Under the pieces are notes generated by a model that ran no database searches, was not told the DNA's origin, and saw nothing but the letters and a program-made list of their open reading frames with translations. Of a stretch of DNA of 64,000 bases, positions 20,044-29,257 are shown one piece after another; positions within the stretch are counted from its first letter, which is position 1; each line of letters starts with the position of its first letter. This DNA is from Chryseobacterium sp. G0186 (GTDB lineage: Bacteria; Bacteroidota; Bacteroidia; Flavobacteriales; Weeksellaceae): the NCBI RefSeq assembly GCF_003815675.1, contig NZ_CP033918.1:2914001-2978000 (forward strand). Reading direction: 5' to 3'. Position numbers and translations under genes: made by a program.

Positions 20044-21498
20044 ATGTCAGACATAGAAGAAATAGAAGTACGAGGCGGACAGGGACAGGTTCTGGACCCT
20101 GAGACTTACAGAGATTCTATCGGGACAATGGAGCAATCCGGTAAAAGAAGATGGGTATTTCCTAGAAAACCTAAAGGGAAATATACCAACTACAGAAACA
20201 TTGTAAGTTATCTTTTATTAATTATTTACTTTTCATTGCCGTTCATTAAGATTAATGGTAATCCACTATTATTGTTTAATGTAATAGACAGGGAGTTTTT
20301 CATTTTTGGACAGCCTTTCTATCCACAGGACTTTTTTATCCTTACTTTAGGAGCCATCGCATCCTTAATCTTTATTATTGTTTTTACGATTGCATTCGGA
20401 AGAATTTTCTGCGGGTGGATATGCCCTCAGACAATTTTTATGGAATCTATCTTCCGTAAAATCGAATATCTGATTGAAGGTGACCGAAACAAGCAAATGA
20501 AGCTGGACAGACAGGAGTGGAATAGCGAAAAAATCTGGAAGAGAAGTTTGAAATGGACGGTTTACATCATCATTTCACTCATCATTACTCACTTTATGTT
20601 TATGTACATTGTGGGCTATGAAGAAGTAATTCGAATCATATCTGAAGGGCCATTTGCCCATCCTACCAATTTTATAGTAATGATTCTTCTTACTGCTGCA
20701 TTTTATTTTGTATTTGCATGGTTCAGAGAACAGGTATGTACATTGGTTTGCCCTTACGGAAGACTTCAGGGTGTATTGATTGATAAAGATACAATCAACG
20801 TTTTCTATGACTTCAAAAGAGGAGAAAACAGATCAAAATGGAGAAAAGGAGAAGATAGAAAAGCAGCCGGCAAAGGAGATTGTATAGACTGTCATCAGTG
20901 TGTAGTGGTATGCCCTACAGGAATTGATATCAGAGACGGACAACAGCTGGAATGCATCAACTGTACAGCATGTATTGATGCCTGTGATGAAGTCATGGAA
21001 AAAGTAGGTCTGCCTAAAGGACTTGTAAGATATGCTTCAGAGAATGAGATTGAGAAAGAAACTCAATTCAAGTTTACCGGAAGAATGAAAGGATTCAGTA
21101 TATTCCTATTCTTATTGGTGGGGTTCCTTGGGTATCTTCTATACAGTCGTGGTGAGATGGAAGCAAAATTCATCAAACCTGCAGGAAGTACATTCTTCGT
21201 AAAAGAGGGAAAAATTATCAATACTTATAATTATACATTCTTAAATAAAACAAACGAGAAAAAGATTGTTACCATCAAGGTAATAGATCCGGCTCATGGA
21301 GAAATCACATATAGTGCTTCAAGTAAGATACAGGTAGACAGAGATAAAATTTCAAAGGGAACCATCAATATCAGCTTCCCGGAAAATGAAATGAAACTTT
21401 CCAAGCAAAATATTACCATTGGTGTTTATGATATGAAGGGTAAGCTTGTTGATTCATACCAGACTTATTTTGAGGGACCATTCAAACTGCAATTTTAA
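20044..21498 (+). CDS. ccoG: cytochrome c oxidase accessory protein CcoG (FixG-type)
   Basis: 484 residues. Membrane-bound ferredoxin-like protein that reduces copper for cbb3 assembly. Visible: several membrane helices, cysteine motifs CGWICP and CTLVCP, a dicluster 4Fe-4S region (CIDCHQCVVVCP, then CINCTACIDAC), one more helix (about 349-367) and the C-terminal IgFixG-like beta domain. It starts 97 bp after ccoP, beyond the terminator, and is followed by ccoH after 9 bp. Confidence 0.95.
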   Translation: MSDIEEIEVRGGQGQVLDPETYRDSIGTMEQSGKRRWVFPRKPKGKYTNYRNIVSYLLLIIYFSLPFIKINGNPLLLFNVIDREFFIFGQPFYPQDFFILTLGAIASLIFIIVFTIAFGRIFCGWICPQTIFMESIFRKIEYLIEGDRNKQMKLDRQEWNSEKIWKRSLKWTVYIIISLIITHFMFMYIVGYEEVIRIISEGPFAHPTNFIVMILLTAAFYFVFAWFREQVCTLVCPYGRLQGVLIDKDTINVFYDFKRGENRSKWRKGEDRKAAGKGDCIDCHQCVVVCPTGIDIRDGQQLECINCTACIDACDEVMEKVGLPKGLVRYASENEIEKETQFKFTGRMKGFSIFLFLLVGFLGYLLYSRGEMEAKFIKPAGSTFFVKEGKIINTYNYTFLNKTNEKKIVTIKVIDPAHGEITYSASSKIQVDRDKISKGTINISFPENEMKLSKQNITIGVYDMKGKLVDSYQTYFEGPFKLQF

Positions 21499-21507
21499 AT
21501 AGAAAAA

Positions 21508-21960
21508 ATGAAGAACTTTAGTTGGGGACACGGTGTTGTAATTGCATTATTTGCATTCATAGTTTTTATATTATCCATGTTATTTCTTTTCCCAAACGGG
21601 CAGAAGAATTCAGAAATGGTAACAGACAACTATTATGAAGAGGAACTCCAGTATCAGGATGTAATTGATGCAAAGAAAAGAGCTGACCAGTTACAGGAAA
21701 AACCTGTATACAGTCAGGAAACTAACGGAATTAAAATCACTTTTCCAAAAGAATATAATAATTCTAATACTACGGTAAAATTTGTTTTAAACAGAACCGA
21801 CGACCAGAATTTAGACATTAAAAAATCTGTACCACTTGATGCCAACCAGTCTTTCAATATCCCTGCACAGGTATTGAAAATGGGGAATTATACCCTAAGA
21901 TTAAGCTGGACAAAAGATAAGACAGACTACAGAATGGATTATGATGTGATATGGAAATAG
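21508..21960 (+). CDS. ccoH: FixH/CcoH-family protein
   Basis: 150 residues: one N-terminal membrane helix (about 7-30) with LFLFPNGQ, then an extracytoplasmic domain beginning DNYYEEELQYQ, which is typical of FixH/CcoH, an assembly and stability factor for cbb3 oxidase. The last codons overlap the next gene by 10 bp. Confidence 0.88.
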   Translation: MKNFSWGHGVVIALFAFIVFILSMLFLFPNGQKNSEMVTDNYYEEELQYQDVIDAKKRADQLQEKPVYSQETNGIKITFPKEYNNSNTTVKFVLNRTDDQNLDIKKSVPLDANQSFNIPAQVLKMGNYTLRLSWTKDKTDYRMDYDVIWK

Positions 21961-22676
21961 GACTTATTGTATCGGCTATTGCTTTAGGCTTTGCTTCCGG
22001 GTTTCACTGTATCGGAATGTGCGGTCCTATTGCTTTATCGATGGGATTAACCAAAAAACAGGCTGCCAATTTTTATCTTCAAAATCTTACCTATCAATTC
22101 GGAAGAATCTTCACCTATTCATTATTAGGAGCACTCTTGGGAATTATAGGACAGGGATTTGAGATGGCAGGCTTTCAGAAATACCTGACAATTACTGCCG
22201 GAGTATTACTCATTATTATGGCTGTATTTTCATTTGGAGGAAAGGATTTTGCTTCAAAAATTCCTTTTTTATCTAAATTTTTATATTCTGTAAAACTAAA
22301 CTTAGGACGATTACTTCAAAAGGCAGATTACCGTTCCAGGTTTACCACAGGGCTTCTCAATGGCTTTTTACCATGTGGGATGGTTTATATGGCACTTACG
22401 GCAAGCCTTGCAGGAGGTGGAATATGGCAGGGAGCTTTATATATGGCTTTATTTGGATTGGGAACACTTCCATTCATGTTTGCTGTTGTTTTAGCCGGAA
22501 ATCTCATGAATCAGGCTTTTAGAGTAAAGGTTTTAAAGGCTGTGCCGGTGATTATGATTATCCTTGGAGGTCTTTTTATTTTAAGAGGCCTGGAATTAGG
22601 AATACCATATGTTTCTCCAAAGGCTGAGTCTATGACTATTTCTAAGGATCCAAACGGAACTGTAAACTGCCATTAA
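21951..22676 (+). CDS. SafE/TauE-family membrane protein of the cco locus
   Basis: 241 residues, about six membrane helices. The N-terminal GFHCIGMCGPIAL motif (HCxxMCG) and NGFLPCGMVYMAL mark the DsbD/UreH-like subfamily commonly found after ccoGH. It is annotated as a sulfite exporter family member, but its place suggests a role in metal or thiol handling during oxidase assembly. It overlaps ccoH by 10 bp, so translation is coupled. Confidence 0.85.
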   Translation: MEIGLIVSAIALGFASGFHCIGMCGPIALSMGLTKKQAANFYLQNLTYQFGRIFTYSLLGALLGIIGQGFEMAGFQKYLTITAGVLLIIMAVFSFGGKDFASKIPFLSKFLYSVKLNLGRLLQKADYRSRFTTGLLNGFLPCGMVYMALTASLAGGGIWQGALYMALFGLGTLPFMFAVVLAGNLMNQAFRVKVLKAVPVIMIILGGLFILRGLELGIPYVSPKAESMTISKDPNGTVNCH

Positions 22677-22696
22677 TTAGAACGTAACAATATACC

Positions 22697-23434
22697 ATGA
22701 AGAAAACGATCGCCTTATTTTTTATAAGTCTTTTTATGCTACAATCGTGCAGTGTCAATTCTGAGATCATCTATCATAAGGATGCCGCATCTACTGCTGT
22801 CACTGATATTGATACCAAAGAGTTTATGGCAGAAATGCTGGCTATGACTCCTGATTCATTGAAGCAAAAGGAATTTGGTGAATTGGATAAGCTTCCCACA
22901 ACCTGGACCAGCATCTATGAACTGGAAAAACAGGAAGGTAGATTAAAGACTTCCAATCCGGATACGATTAAAATCATGAAGAAGATCTTTATGAAGTCTA
23001 AAAAAGAGAATAATAAAGCTGCTGGTTTCGCCTTTAAAATGGAACATTTCACGGTAGAGGACTATCAGGCTTTGAAAAACTTTTCGAAAGATGAAAAAAT
23101 GCCTCTTGACCAAAATATCTTTAATACCTGGGATGGAAAAACCCTAACGATCAATACGGAGAATTTCAATCTTAAAAATATTGAAGAAACCCTTCGTTCT
23201 AAAAGTCCAAAGGAAGAAACAGAAAAAATGGAGGGAATGATGATGATGTTTTTCAAAAATATAGGAACTACTTTGAAGTTTGAAAATAAAATAAAATCGA
23301 TCACCGGTAAACATGACTGGCTAAAACAGATTGATGATTACTCTGTAAGAATACAATATGATTTGAAAACCATGTACGACAAGGATCCTAAGCTTAAAAA
23401 TGCAGATAAAAAGATAGTTATCGTAACAGAATAA
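22697..23434 (+). CDS. uncharacterised lipoprotein
   Basis: 245 residues. Signal peptide and lipobox (LFMLQSC, Cys18), then a mostly helical, lysine-rich soluble domain with a Met-rich acidic stretch (EKMEGMMMMFF). I do not recognise the family. It follows the SafE-like gene by 20 bp and precedes a terminator, so it is probably the last gene of the ccoG transcript. Confidence 0.75.
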   Translation: MKKTIALFFISLFMLQSCSVNSEIIYHKDAASTAVTDIDTKEFMAEMLAMTPDSLKQKEFGELDKLPTTWTSIYELEKQEGRLKTSNPDTIKIMKKIFMKSKKENNKAAGFAFKMEHFTVEDYQALKNFSKDEKMPLDQNIFNTWDGKTLTINTENFNLKNIEETLRSKSPKEETEKMEGMMMMFFKNIGTTLKFENKIKSITGKHDWLKQIDDYSVRIQYDLKTMYDKDPKLKNADKKIVIVTE

Positions 23435-23440
23435 AATAAC

Positions 23441-23472
23441 AAAACCCACCGAAGTATTCGGTGGGTTTTTAT
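23441..23472. terminator. bidirectional intrinsic terminator
   Basis: A perfect 11-bp stem (AAAACCCACCG 23441-23451 with CGGTGGGTTTT 23459-23469) between the convergent lipoprotein gene and serS. Confidence 0.88.
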
Positions 23473-23487
23473 TTAGAACTAAATCAT

Positions 23488-24756
23488 TTAGTTAATTACA
23501 TCAAATCTCGCATATTCAGCGATCTTCTTAGGAAGCTTAATTCCATCTGCAGTCTGGTTATTCTCCAGCAATGCTGCCATAATTCTTGGTAATGCCATTG
23601 CTGACCCGTTTAAGGTGTGAACCAACTGAGACTTCCCATCTGCCTTATAACGGCATTTAAGTCTATTTGCCTGAAATGTTTCAAAGTTAGATACAGAGCT
23701 CACTTCTAACCACATTTCCTGTGCTGCACTCCAAACTTCAAAGTCATACGTCATAGCTGATGCAAAACCTGTATCTCCGCCACAAAGTCTTAATACTCTG
23801 AAAGGAAGCTCAAGATCTGTAAGGATCTCCTTGATGTGCTCTACCATTTCTTCCAAAACAGCATAAGAGTTCTCAGGCTTTTCAATTCTTACAATTTCTA
23901 CCTTTTCAAATTGGTGAAGACGGTTCAACCCTCTTACGTGGGCTCCGTAGCTTCCAGCTTCTCTTCTGTAGCATTGTGAAAATGCTGTATGCTTGATAGG
24001 AAGTTCTTTTTCTTCCAACAATACATCACGGTAAAGATTCGTTACTGGAACTTCCGCCGTAGGGATAAGATATAATTTATCTTCGTTGATATAGTACATT
24101 TGTCCCTCTTTATCAGGCAACTGTCCTGTTCCAAAACCTGAAGCTTCATTCACCACGTGAGGCGGATTTACTTCTGTATATCCTTTCTCAACATTCTTAT
24201 CCAGAAAATACTGAACCAAGGCTCTTTGTAGTCTTGCTCCTTTTCCAAGATAAACAGGGAAACCAGCCCCTGCTATTTTTACTCCAAGTTCAAAATCAAT
24301 AAGGTTGTATTTTTTAGCCAGTTCCCAGTGAGGAATAGCACCCTCACCAAGCCCCTCTACAGCGTGAGACTGGAAAATATTTTCGTTGTCATCAGCAGAA
24401 GCTCCGTTTTTCACCAGTTCATTGGGAATGTTTGGAAGTTGGTACAGAATATTCAACAGTTCTGTTTCCTTTACTTCTAGCTGGGATTTCAATTCTGAAC
24501 TCGACTCTTTGTATTGTGCTGTTTTAGATTTTGCTGATTCCGCTTCTTCTTTCTTTCCTTCTTTCATTAAAAGTCCAATTTCCTTGGAGATTTTATTGAT
24601 CTCGGAAAGCTGGGAATCTAATTCAAATTGGATTCTTTTTCTTTCTTCGTCAGTAGCAATAGCTTCGTCTACCAACTCAAGATTTTTGAATTGTCTTTTT
24701 TTAAGACCTTCTAAAACGCGTTCTTTATTGTCGCGTAAAAAATTGACTTGTAACAT
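23488..24756 (-). CDS. serS: seryl-tRNA synthetase
   Basis: 422 residues, normal length. An N-terminal coiled-coil arm (about 30-100, charged and Lys/Glu rich) is followed by the class II core with motif 2 (CYRREAGSYGAHVRGLNRLHQF) and motif 3 (NGSAMALPRIMAALLEN). Charges tRNA-Ser in the cytoplasm. An exact TAAATTTG -7 box lies at 24811-24818 on the minus strand. Confidence 0.97.
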   Translation of the reverse strand: MLQVNFLRDNKERVLEGLKKRQFKNLELVDEAIATDEERKRIQFELDSQLSEINKISKEIGLLMKEGKKEEAESAKSKTAQYKESSSELKSQLEVKETELLNILYQLPNIPNELVKNGASADDNENIFQSHAVEGLGEGAIPHWELAKKYNLIDFELGVKIAGAGFPVYLGKGARLQRALVQYFLDKNVEKGYTEVNPPHVVNEASGFGTGQLPDKEGQMYYINEDKLYLIPTAEVPVTNLYRDVLLEEKELPIKHTAFSQCYRREAGSYGAHVRGLNRLHQFEKVEIVRIEKPENSYAVLEEMVEHIKEILTDLELPFRVLRLCGGDTGFASAMTYDFEVWSAAQEMWLEVSSVSNFETFQANRLKCRYKADGKSQLVHTLNGSAMALPRIMAALLENNQTADGIKLPKKIAEYARFDVIN

Positions 24757-24810
24757 TTTATTTAGATGTTAAATATTAGATATTGAGCTTAATATAAGCT
24801 AACAATTTTA

Positions 24811-24818
24811 CAAATTTA
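24811..24818 (-). promoter_or_regulatory. -7 box for serS
   Basis: TAAATTTG on the minus strand, 55 bp before the serS ATG. The -33 position falls in the end of the upstream lipoprotein gene and shows no clear TTG. Confidence 0.45.
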
Positions 24819-24821
24819 AAA

Positions 24822-25343
24822 TTATTTTACGATAGTTACGGTATTTATCGAATTGGGAGCATCTGCTTCTTTGGAAAATTTTTCTTTTCCATTATAAATA
24901 ACCTTTGAAACCTGAAACAATGTAGGTGACTGACGATATTGAATTTCCATAGTGTCAATCGTTGTTTCAGTCGTATTGTTGATTGTCTTTCTTAGTGTAA
25001 TTTGCATTCTTGAATTGTAAGAATTACCCGTTCCAGGATTGCTTGGGCTTACAGAATCCAATCTTCTTCTCTTGGCCCCGGCAATATATTCCATATAAAA
25101 TACAGAATCTGTTGTCATTTTCAGGGGTATAGACACCGGAGAATCATCTCTAGTTCCAAACATATCATTCACACTATAAGAAGCGTATGAACCTGTTTTT
25201 TTACTATTCAATAAGTCTGGGTTGGTACTACTTTTCATGTAGATGTTCATTATCTGATCTATCCTTTGCAAAGACTCATCATCACTTCCACAACTTGTAA
25301 GTGCAAAAACAATCACTAAAATTCCAAAAACAATGTTTTTCAT
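24822..25343 (-). CDS. uncharacterised lipoprotein
   Basis: 173 residues with lipobox FALTSC (Cys18) followed by GSDDES. The remainder is beta-rich with two Thr/Asn-rich stretches. No family recognised. It lies 14 bp after the flippase gene. Confidence 0.65.
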   Translation of the reverse strand: MKNIVFGILVIVFALTSCGSDDESLQRIDQIMNIYMKSSTNPDLLNSKKTGSYASYSVNDMFGTRDDSPVSIPLKMTTDSVFYMEYIAGAKRRRLDSVSPSNPGTGNSYNSRMQITLRKTINNTTETTIDTMEIQYRQSPTLFQVSKVIYNGKEKFSKEADAPNSINTVTIVK

Positions 25344-25357
25344 AGCACAAATATACT

Positions 25358-26605
25358 TTATTTCAACGTTCTAAGATAAGAGAAGAATGAAAACATCATC
25401 AAAAATCCTACGAGAGTTAATGTCGTCCCCAATGAAATAGCCATTCCTACCACTCCCAAGTCAGGAACCAAAAAGTAAGAAAAAACAGCTAAAAGAAGCA
25501 GAGAAAGAATAGAAAAAAAAGTATTTCTTTTCATCAATCCTACAGCTGATAATAAGTTCCCATATAGGTTCCTCAATAGCATACTTCCGCAAAATACTCC
25601 CAAAAGAAGTGAGAATGCAAATGAATTATCGGTATACTGTTCACCAAAAAAGATACGGATGAGAAAGCTGCTGAGGAAGCAACCTGTTATCAATATCAGC
25701 AGGGAAATAGGAATAAAGATCTTATAATAATTGAAAATATAATTTTTTAAAAAGGGCTTATTACGATGATTTTGAGCAATAACAGGATAATCACTTTGCA
25801 TAAACGATAGAGCCAGAAAAGTAATGTTAGCAGGAATAAGCAAGGCTACTTTATAATTAGCTACAACACTTTCATTTTTGAAAAAGTTCAGTAAGAGAAT
25901 ATCTGCAGAAAAAAAAGCATCTGAAAGTAATGCTGTTATCGATGCATGCAGGGCAAAGCTCCAAATTTCTTTTTTAGTAAATTTTAAAGATATGCTATTT
26001 ATTCTTGGCAAGGGTCCTTTAAACCAGAAAAGGGAAAGAAACGGAGATATCGCATTGGCTATCAAGTATCCATACAATCCCCAAAAGATTGAAAAGACAA
26101 TCATCATCAATAATCCTGAAATATTAACAACATTACTGACCATTGCAAATTCCTTATTTTTCAGGTAAATACGACGTTCGGCTTGAATGTGACTGAGAAA
26201 ATAAACTCCTATCAGACGAATGGTAAAGAAAAAGAAGATATAAAATATATAATAGTAATGCGTTACATAAAAAAATGCCAGTAAAAAGAATACAATACTT
26301 AGAATGAGATGATATAAAAAGCCTTTTCTAAAAAGATAGGCAGAAAGTTCTTTCTTATCAACTTCAGAATTGCTTAAGGATCCAAACCTGATCAGGCTTT
26401 GAGAACTGCCTAATCCACTGAAGGGGGCAAAAATTGCAAAAACAGAAGCTACAATACTCAGGATCCCGAAGTCTTTTTCCGGCAGGATTCTGATCATGAA
26501 AAGGGATCCAGAGAAAGCACATATCTTCGTAATCAGCAGAGATAAAAATACATGCTGTCCTTTATTGGCAAAAAATGCCATGATAAAATCCTTTAAACTT
26601 TTCAT
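25358..26605 (-). CDS. Wzx-like polysaccharide flippase
   Basis: 415 residues with about 12 membrane helices and the fold of the polysaccharide-transport/MATE-like superfamily: an N-terminal ITKICAFSGSLFMIRIL helix and polar residues between helices. Probably moves lipid-linked oligosaccharides across the inner membrane. It neighbours a glycosyltransferase gene on the same strand, with an FkbM-type methyltransferase gene further upstream, indicating a small surface-glycan cluster. Confidence 0.8.
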   Translation of the reverse strand: MKSLKDFIMAFFANKGQHVFLSLLITKICAFSGSLFMIRILPEKDFGILSIVASVFAIFAPFSGLGSSQSLIRFGSLSNSEVDKKELSAYLFRKGFLYHLILSIVFFLLAFFYVTHYYYIFYIFFFFTIRLIGVYFLSHIQAERRIYLKNKEFAMVSNVVNISGLLMMIVFSIFWGLYGYLIANAISPFLSLFWFKGPLPRINSISLKFTKKEIWSFALHASITALLSDAFFSADILLLNFFKNESVVANYKVALLIPANITFLALSFMQSDYPVIAQNHRNKPFLKNYIFNYYKIFIPISLLILITGCFLSSFLIRIFFGEQYTDNSFAFSLLLGVFCGSMLLRNLYGNLLSAVGLMKRNTFFSILSLLLLAVFSYFLVPDLGVVGMAISLGTTLTLVGFLMMFSFFSYLRTLK

Positions 26606-26654
26606 TTCACTCTGATCAGCAGAATATTAAGACCTTTTTCAACAAATCCCTGCT

Positions 26655-27767
26655 TTATATTACTTTTTGATAGGCTTGATTAAATTCCTGCGCTATTGCA
26701 GACACTGAAAAATTGTCAACAACGTATTGATGAAGTTCTTCAGGAGAGCCTGTCTTATAGCTTCCACTCAGGATATTCTTCATTGCCTTATACAGCTCTT
26801 CTTCAGATTTTTCGATGATGATCCCATGATTTTCTCCAATAATCTCAGGTATAGCACCTACATTGGTTGCAATCACCGGAACTCCTGAGGAAAGGGATTC
26901 TAATAAAACACAAGAGAAACTTTCATAATCACTAAATAGGACAAAGCAATTACTCTTTTTCATTTTTCCGGCCACCTCTGAATGGGAAATTTCACCAAAA
27001 GTTTTGATATAGTCTCTGCTATTATTTTCCTCCACAATCTTATTCAGTCGTTCTACATCTCCGTCACCTCCAATCTCCAATTCAAAATTCTTAAAATCTT
27101 TTCTAAGACGAACTGCTGCCTTTATAATGGCATCCGGATTTTTAAGAGGAATAAGATTCGAGATATGCAGAAATCTAAAAGTTTTATCTTGTCGTTTTTC
27201 CGGAAAAAAAAGATCTGTATTCACCACATTTCCAATAACCTTAAAATGATTCCCTATTTTAAGGTCTTTCAGATTATTCATCAGAATTTTACTTACAGGA
27301 AACAGGTATGAAGCTTTGCGGGCAATAAACCGTGCTGTAAGGATACTGAGAAAGGAAAGTTTGGACCTGTTGATCTGAAGAAAACCAGACCAATGCTCTG
27401 AAATAACAAAGGGAATTTTATATTTTTCCTTTAAAGAAACAGCAAAAAACATGGAATTATGCAATATGTTGGCATGCACTAGATCTGGCTTTTGCAGCTT
27501 CAAAAAACCGTTTTGATAGGCCTGCATTCTATTTCTAAAATTCAGGAGCGGGTTTTTGAAGCTTTTATAATATACAATAAGACTTCTTACTCCGTTGATC
27601 ATTTGATCATCGAAAATAAATTCCTGATCCTGAGAAGGATCACCTATTGCATGTAATATTTCTACCTCATGGAGTGACGCCACAGCTTCTGCATGGCGCA
27701 GTACAAAGTTACCATTCGTGGGCTCCAGCTTATTCGGAAACCATGAGGAAATAAACAGTATTTTCAA
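26655..27767 (-). CDS. GT4-type glycosyltransferase
   Basis: 370 residues, GT-B fold. N-terminal ISSWFPNKLEPTNG and HANILHNSM, a C-terminal donor-binding part with FLHISNLIPLKNP and the E-x7-E element in SDYESFSCVLLESLSSGVP. Transfers a nucleotide-activated sugar; the sugar cannot be told. It is 6 bp after the gene at 27774. Confidence 0.88.
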   Translation of the reverse strand: MKILFISSWFPNKLEPTNGNFVLRHAEAVASLHEVEILHAIGDPSQDQEFIFDDQMINGVRSLIVYYKSFKNPLLNFRNRMQAYQNGFLKLQKPDLVHANILHNSMFFAVSLKEKYKIPFVISEHWSGFLQINRSKLSFLSILTARFIARKASYLFPVSKILMNNLKDLKIGNHFKVIGNVVNTDLFFPEKRQDKTFRFLHISNLIPLKNPDAIIKAAVRLRKDFKNFELEIGGDGDVERLNKIVEENNSRDYIKTFGEISHSEVAGKMKKSNCFVLFSDYESFSCVLLESLSSGVPVIATNVGAIPEIIGENHGIIIEKSEEELYKAMKNILSGSYKTGSPEELHQYVVDNFSVSAIAQEFNQAYQKVI

Positions 27768-27773
27768 GGGAAA

Positions 27774-28262
27774 TTATTTTATGGAAGAAGCCCAGCTTTT
27801 TTCTAATGGCAAAATAAAATGACTTAAAAAATCAAGATAGGTATTTTTAGAGAAGTCAAACACTTCAATATCTTTTGATAATTCGCCGTTTCTTATCTTT
27901 GTTTTAAAATCAAGAAGCTTCAACGTTTTCACTTCTCCATTTTCAACAAAGCTAGCTTTCATTCTGTCAAATAATCCCAACTGATATTCTTCATCAATTT
28001 CTCTCATTACTTTTCCCAGAGCATCAATACTGCATCCTGAAGCCATTTCCTTCTCCTCATCTACACAGATGATGATGAATTGATTTTTTTCAATTTTAAA
28101 AGATGAGGCAAGAGGTTTTCCATGGGCTGCCCAGGTTGCTAAAAAATCAAATAATTTTTCCGTGATGGCCTTTGCTTCTTTTGTTTCAAATGGTCTTGAA
28201 GCCGGGTATATAATGACTCTATAGTCGTTGGTTTCTACGATACTGGATTCTTCAATTTTCAT
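27774..28262 (-). CDS. conserved protein of unknown function
   Basis: 162 residues, soluble, no signal peptide. Features YRVIIYPASRPFETKEA and FIIICVDEEKEMASGCSID. Similar Bacteroidota proteins are often labelled 'ABC transporter ATPase', but no Walker A or signature motif is present, so that name is not supported. It sits 6 bp before the glycosyltransferase gene. Confidence 0.7.
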   Translation of the reverse strand: MKIEESSIVETNDYRVIIYPASRPFETKEAKAITEKLFDFLATWAAHGKPLASSFKIEKNQFIIICVDEEKEMASGCSIDALGKVMREIDEEYQLGLFDRMKASFVENGEVKTLKLLDFKTKIRNGELSKDIEVFDFSKNTYLDFLSHFILPLEKSWASSIK

Positions 28263-28344
28263 ATCCTTTCAATTTAGAGTATAAAATTACGACTTTTTCT
28301 TCAGAAAGTAGATCGAGAATATCTTTCAAGAAAATTACGAAAGA

Positions 28345-29160
28345 TCAAATATATTCAAATACAGCATTATAAGAAGCCTCATTCTTACTTAGTATTCTTG
28401 TTTTAGCATAACCTTTTTCGTGCAAGATCTGTATTAGCTCGTCTTCACTATGATTAGAACTTTGTAATGCTATATTGTTGATTTCTATAATTATTTTAGG
28501 ATGAAAATTCATTAAAATCTCTGACATTCCTTTTAACGCTGAAAACTCACCGCCCTCAATATCGATTTTAATCATATCAATTTTTGTAATGTGTTGAGCC
28601 TTGGCATAGTCATCCAAACTTATGCTCTTCACTCTTTCTTTAGCTGTAAAATCTTTTAGATAGGATGATGCCATTCCCACATTTCCATAATGGTCATTAT
28701 ATAGAATTTCTAGGTATCCGCTTTTTTCGGAAATAGCCAAATGTTCCAAAATGACATTTTTGAAATTATTGAGGGTAATATGTTTAGAAAATTTCTCATA
28801 ATTAGGCTTAAAAGCTTCAAAAGCATACACTTTTCCACCATTACCAACAATTCCGGAAGCATTTAGTGAAAACAATCCTATATTTCCACCTACATCAATA
28901 AAGGTATCCCCTTTCTTTAAAGTGGAATATAAGTAATCTATTTCAGCTTTTTCATAATCCCCTAAGAAATACAATTGTTGTTGAATCCAATCCTCAAGAT
29001 CCAAATCAAGTTGAATTGAGTCTCTATAGATAATATTTTTCTTTACACCTCGAAAAAGTCGATATGGCTTAAAAATATATTTATGAAAGGCAAAATACTT
29101 TTGAGCAGAAAAAGGGAAGCTTAAAATGAATTTAAAAAATGAGGCTAAAAGACTTCTCAT
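28345..29160 (-). CDS. FkbM-family methyltransferase
   Basis: 271 residues from the ATG at 29160. SAM-binding fold with DVGGNIGLFSLNASG (motif I), VYAFEAFKPNYE (motif II) and MIKIDIEGGEFSALKG. FkbM enzymes O-methylate small or glycan substrates; here a surface sugar is plausible. A longer frame reaches 29202 but would start with TTG inside the -7 promoter box, so the ATG is chosen. Confidence 0.85.
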   Translation of the reverse strand: MRSLLASFFKFILSFPFSAQKYFAFHKYIFKPYRLFRGVKKNIIYRDSIQLDLDLEDWIQQQLYFLGDYEKAEIDYLYSTLKKGDTFIDVGGNIGLFSLNASGIVGNGGKVYAFEAFKPNYEKFSKHITLNNFKNVILEHLAISEKSGYLEILYNDHYGNVGMASSYLKDFTAKERVKSISLDDYAKAQHITKIDMIKIDIEGGEFSALKGMSEILMNFHPKIIIEINNIALQSSNHSEDELIQILHEKGYAKTRILSKNEASYNAVFEYI

Positions 29161-29199
29161 ATTAGTTTTTATATTGTTGCAAGATATTATAATTTTAGG

Positions 29200-29207
29200 C
29201 AAAAATA
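29200..29207 (-). promoter_or_regulatory. -7 box for the FkbM gene
   Basis: TATTTTTG on the minus strand matches TAnnTTTG, 40 bp before the ATG at 29160. It directly adjoins the T-run of the preceding terminator. Confidence 0.5.
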
Positions 29208-29237
29208 AAAAAACTCAAGGCTTTCCCTGAGTTTTTA
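29208..29237. terminator. intrinsic terminator
   Basis: An AAAACTCA...TGAGTTTTT stem with a C/G-rich inner part (29211-29233) flanked by A and T runs. On the minus strand it ends the Fe-S oxidoreductase operon. Confidence 0.8.
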
Positions 29238-29257
29238 TTATTATGTAGATTGTTTTC

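Noticed and set aside
27774..28262. 'ABC transporter ATPase' label for the 162-residue protein
   Set aside because: No Walker A, signature or Walker B motif is present.
29161..29202. N-terminal extension of the FkbM methyltransferase
   Set aside because: It would need a TTG start inside the -7 promoter box.
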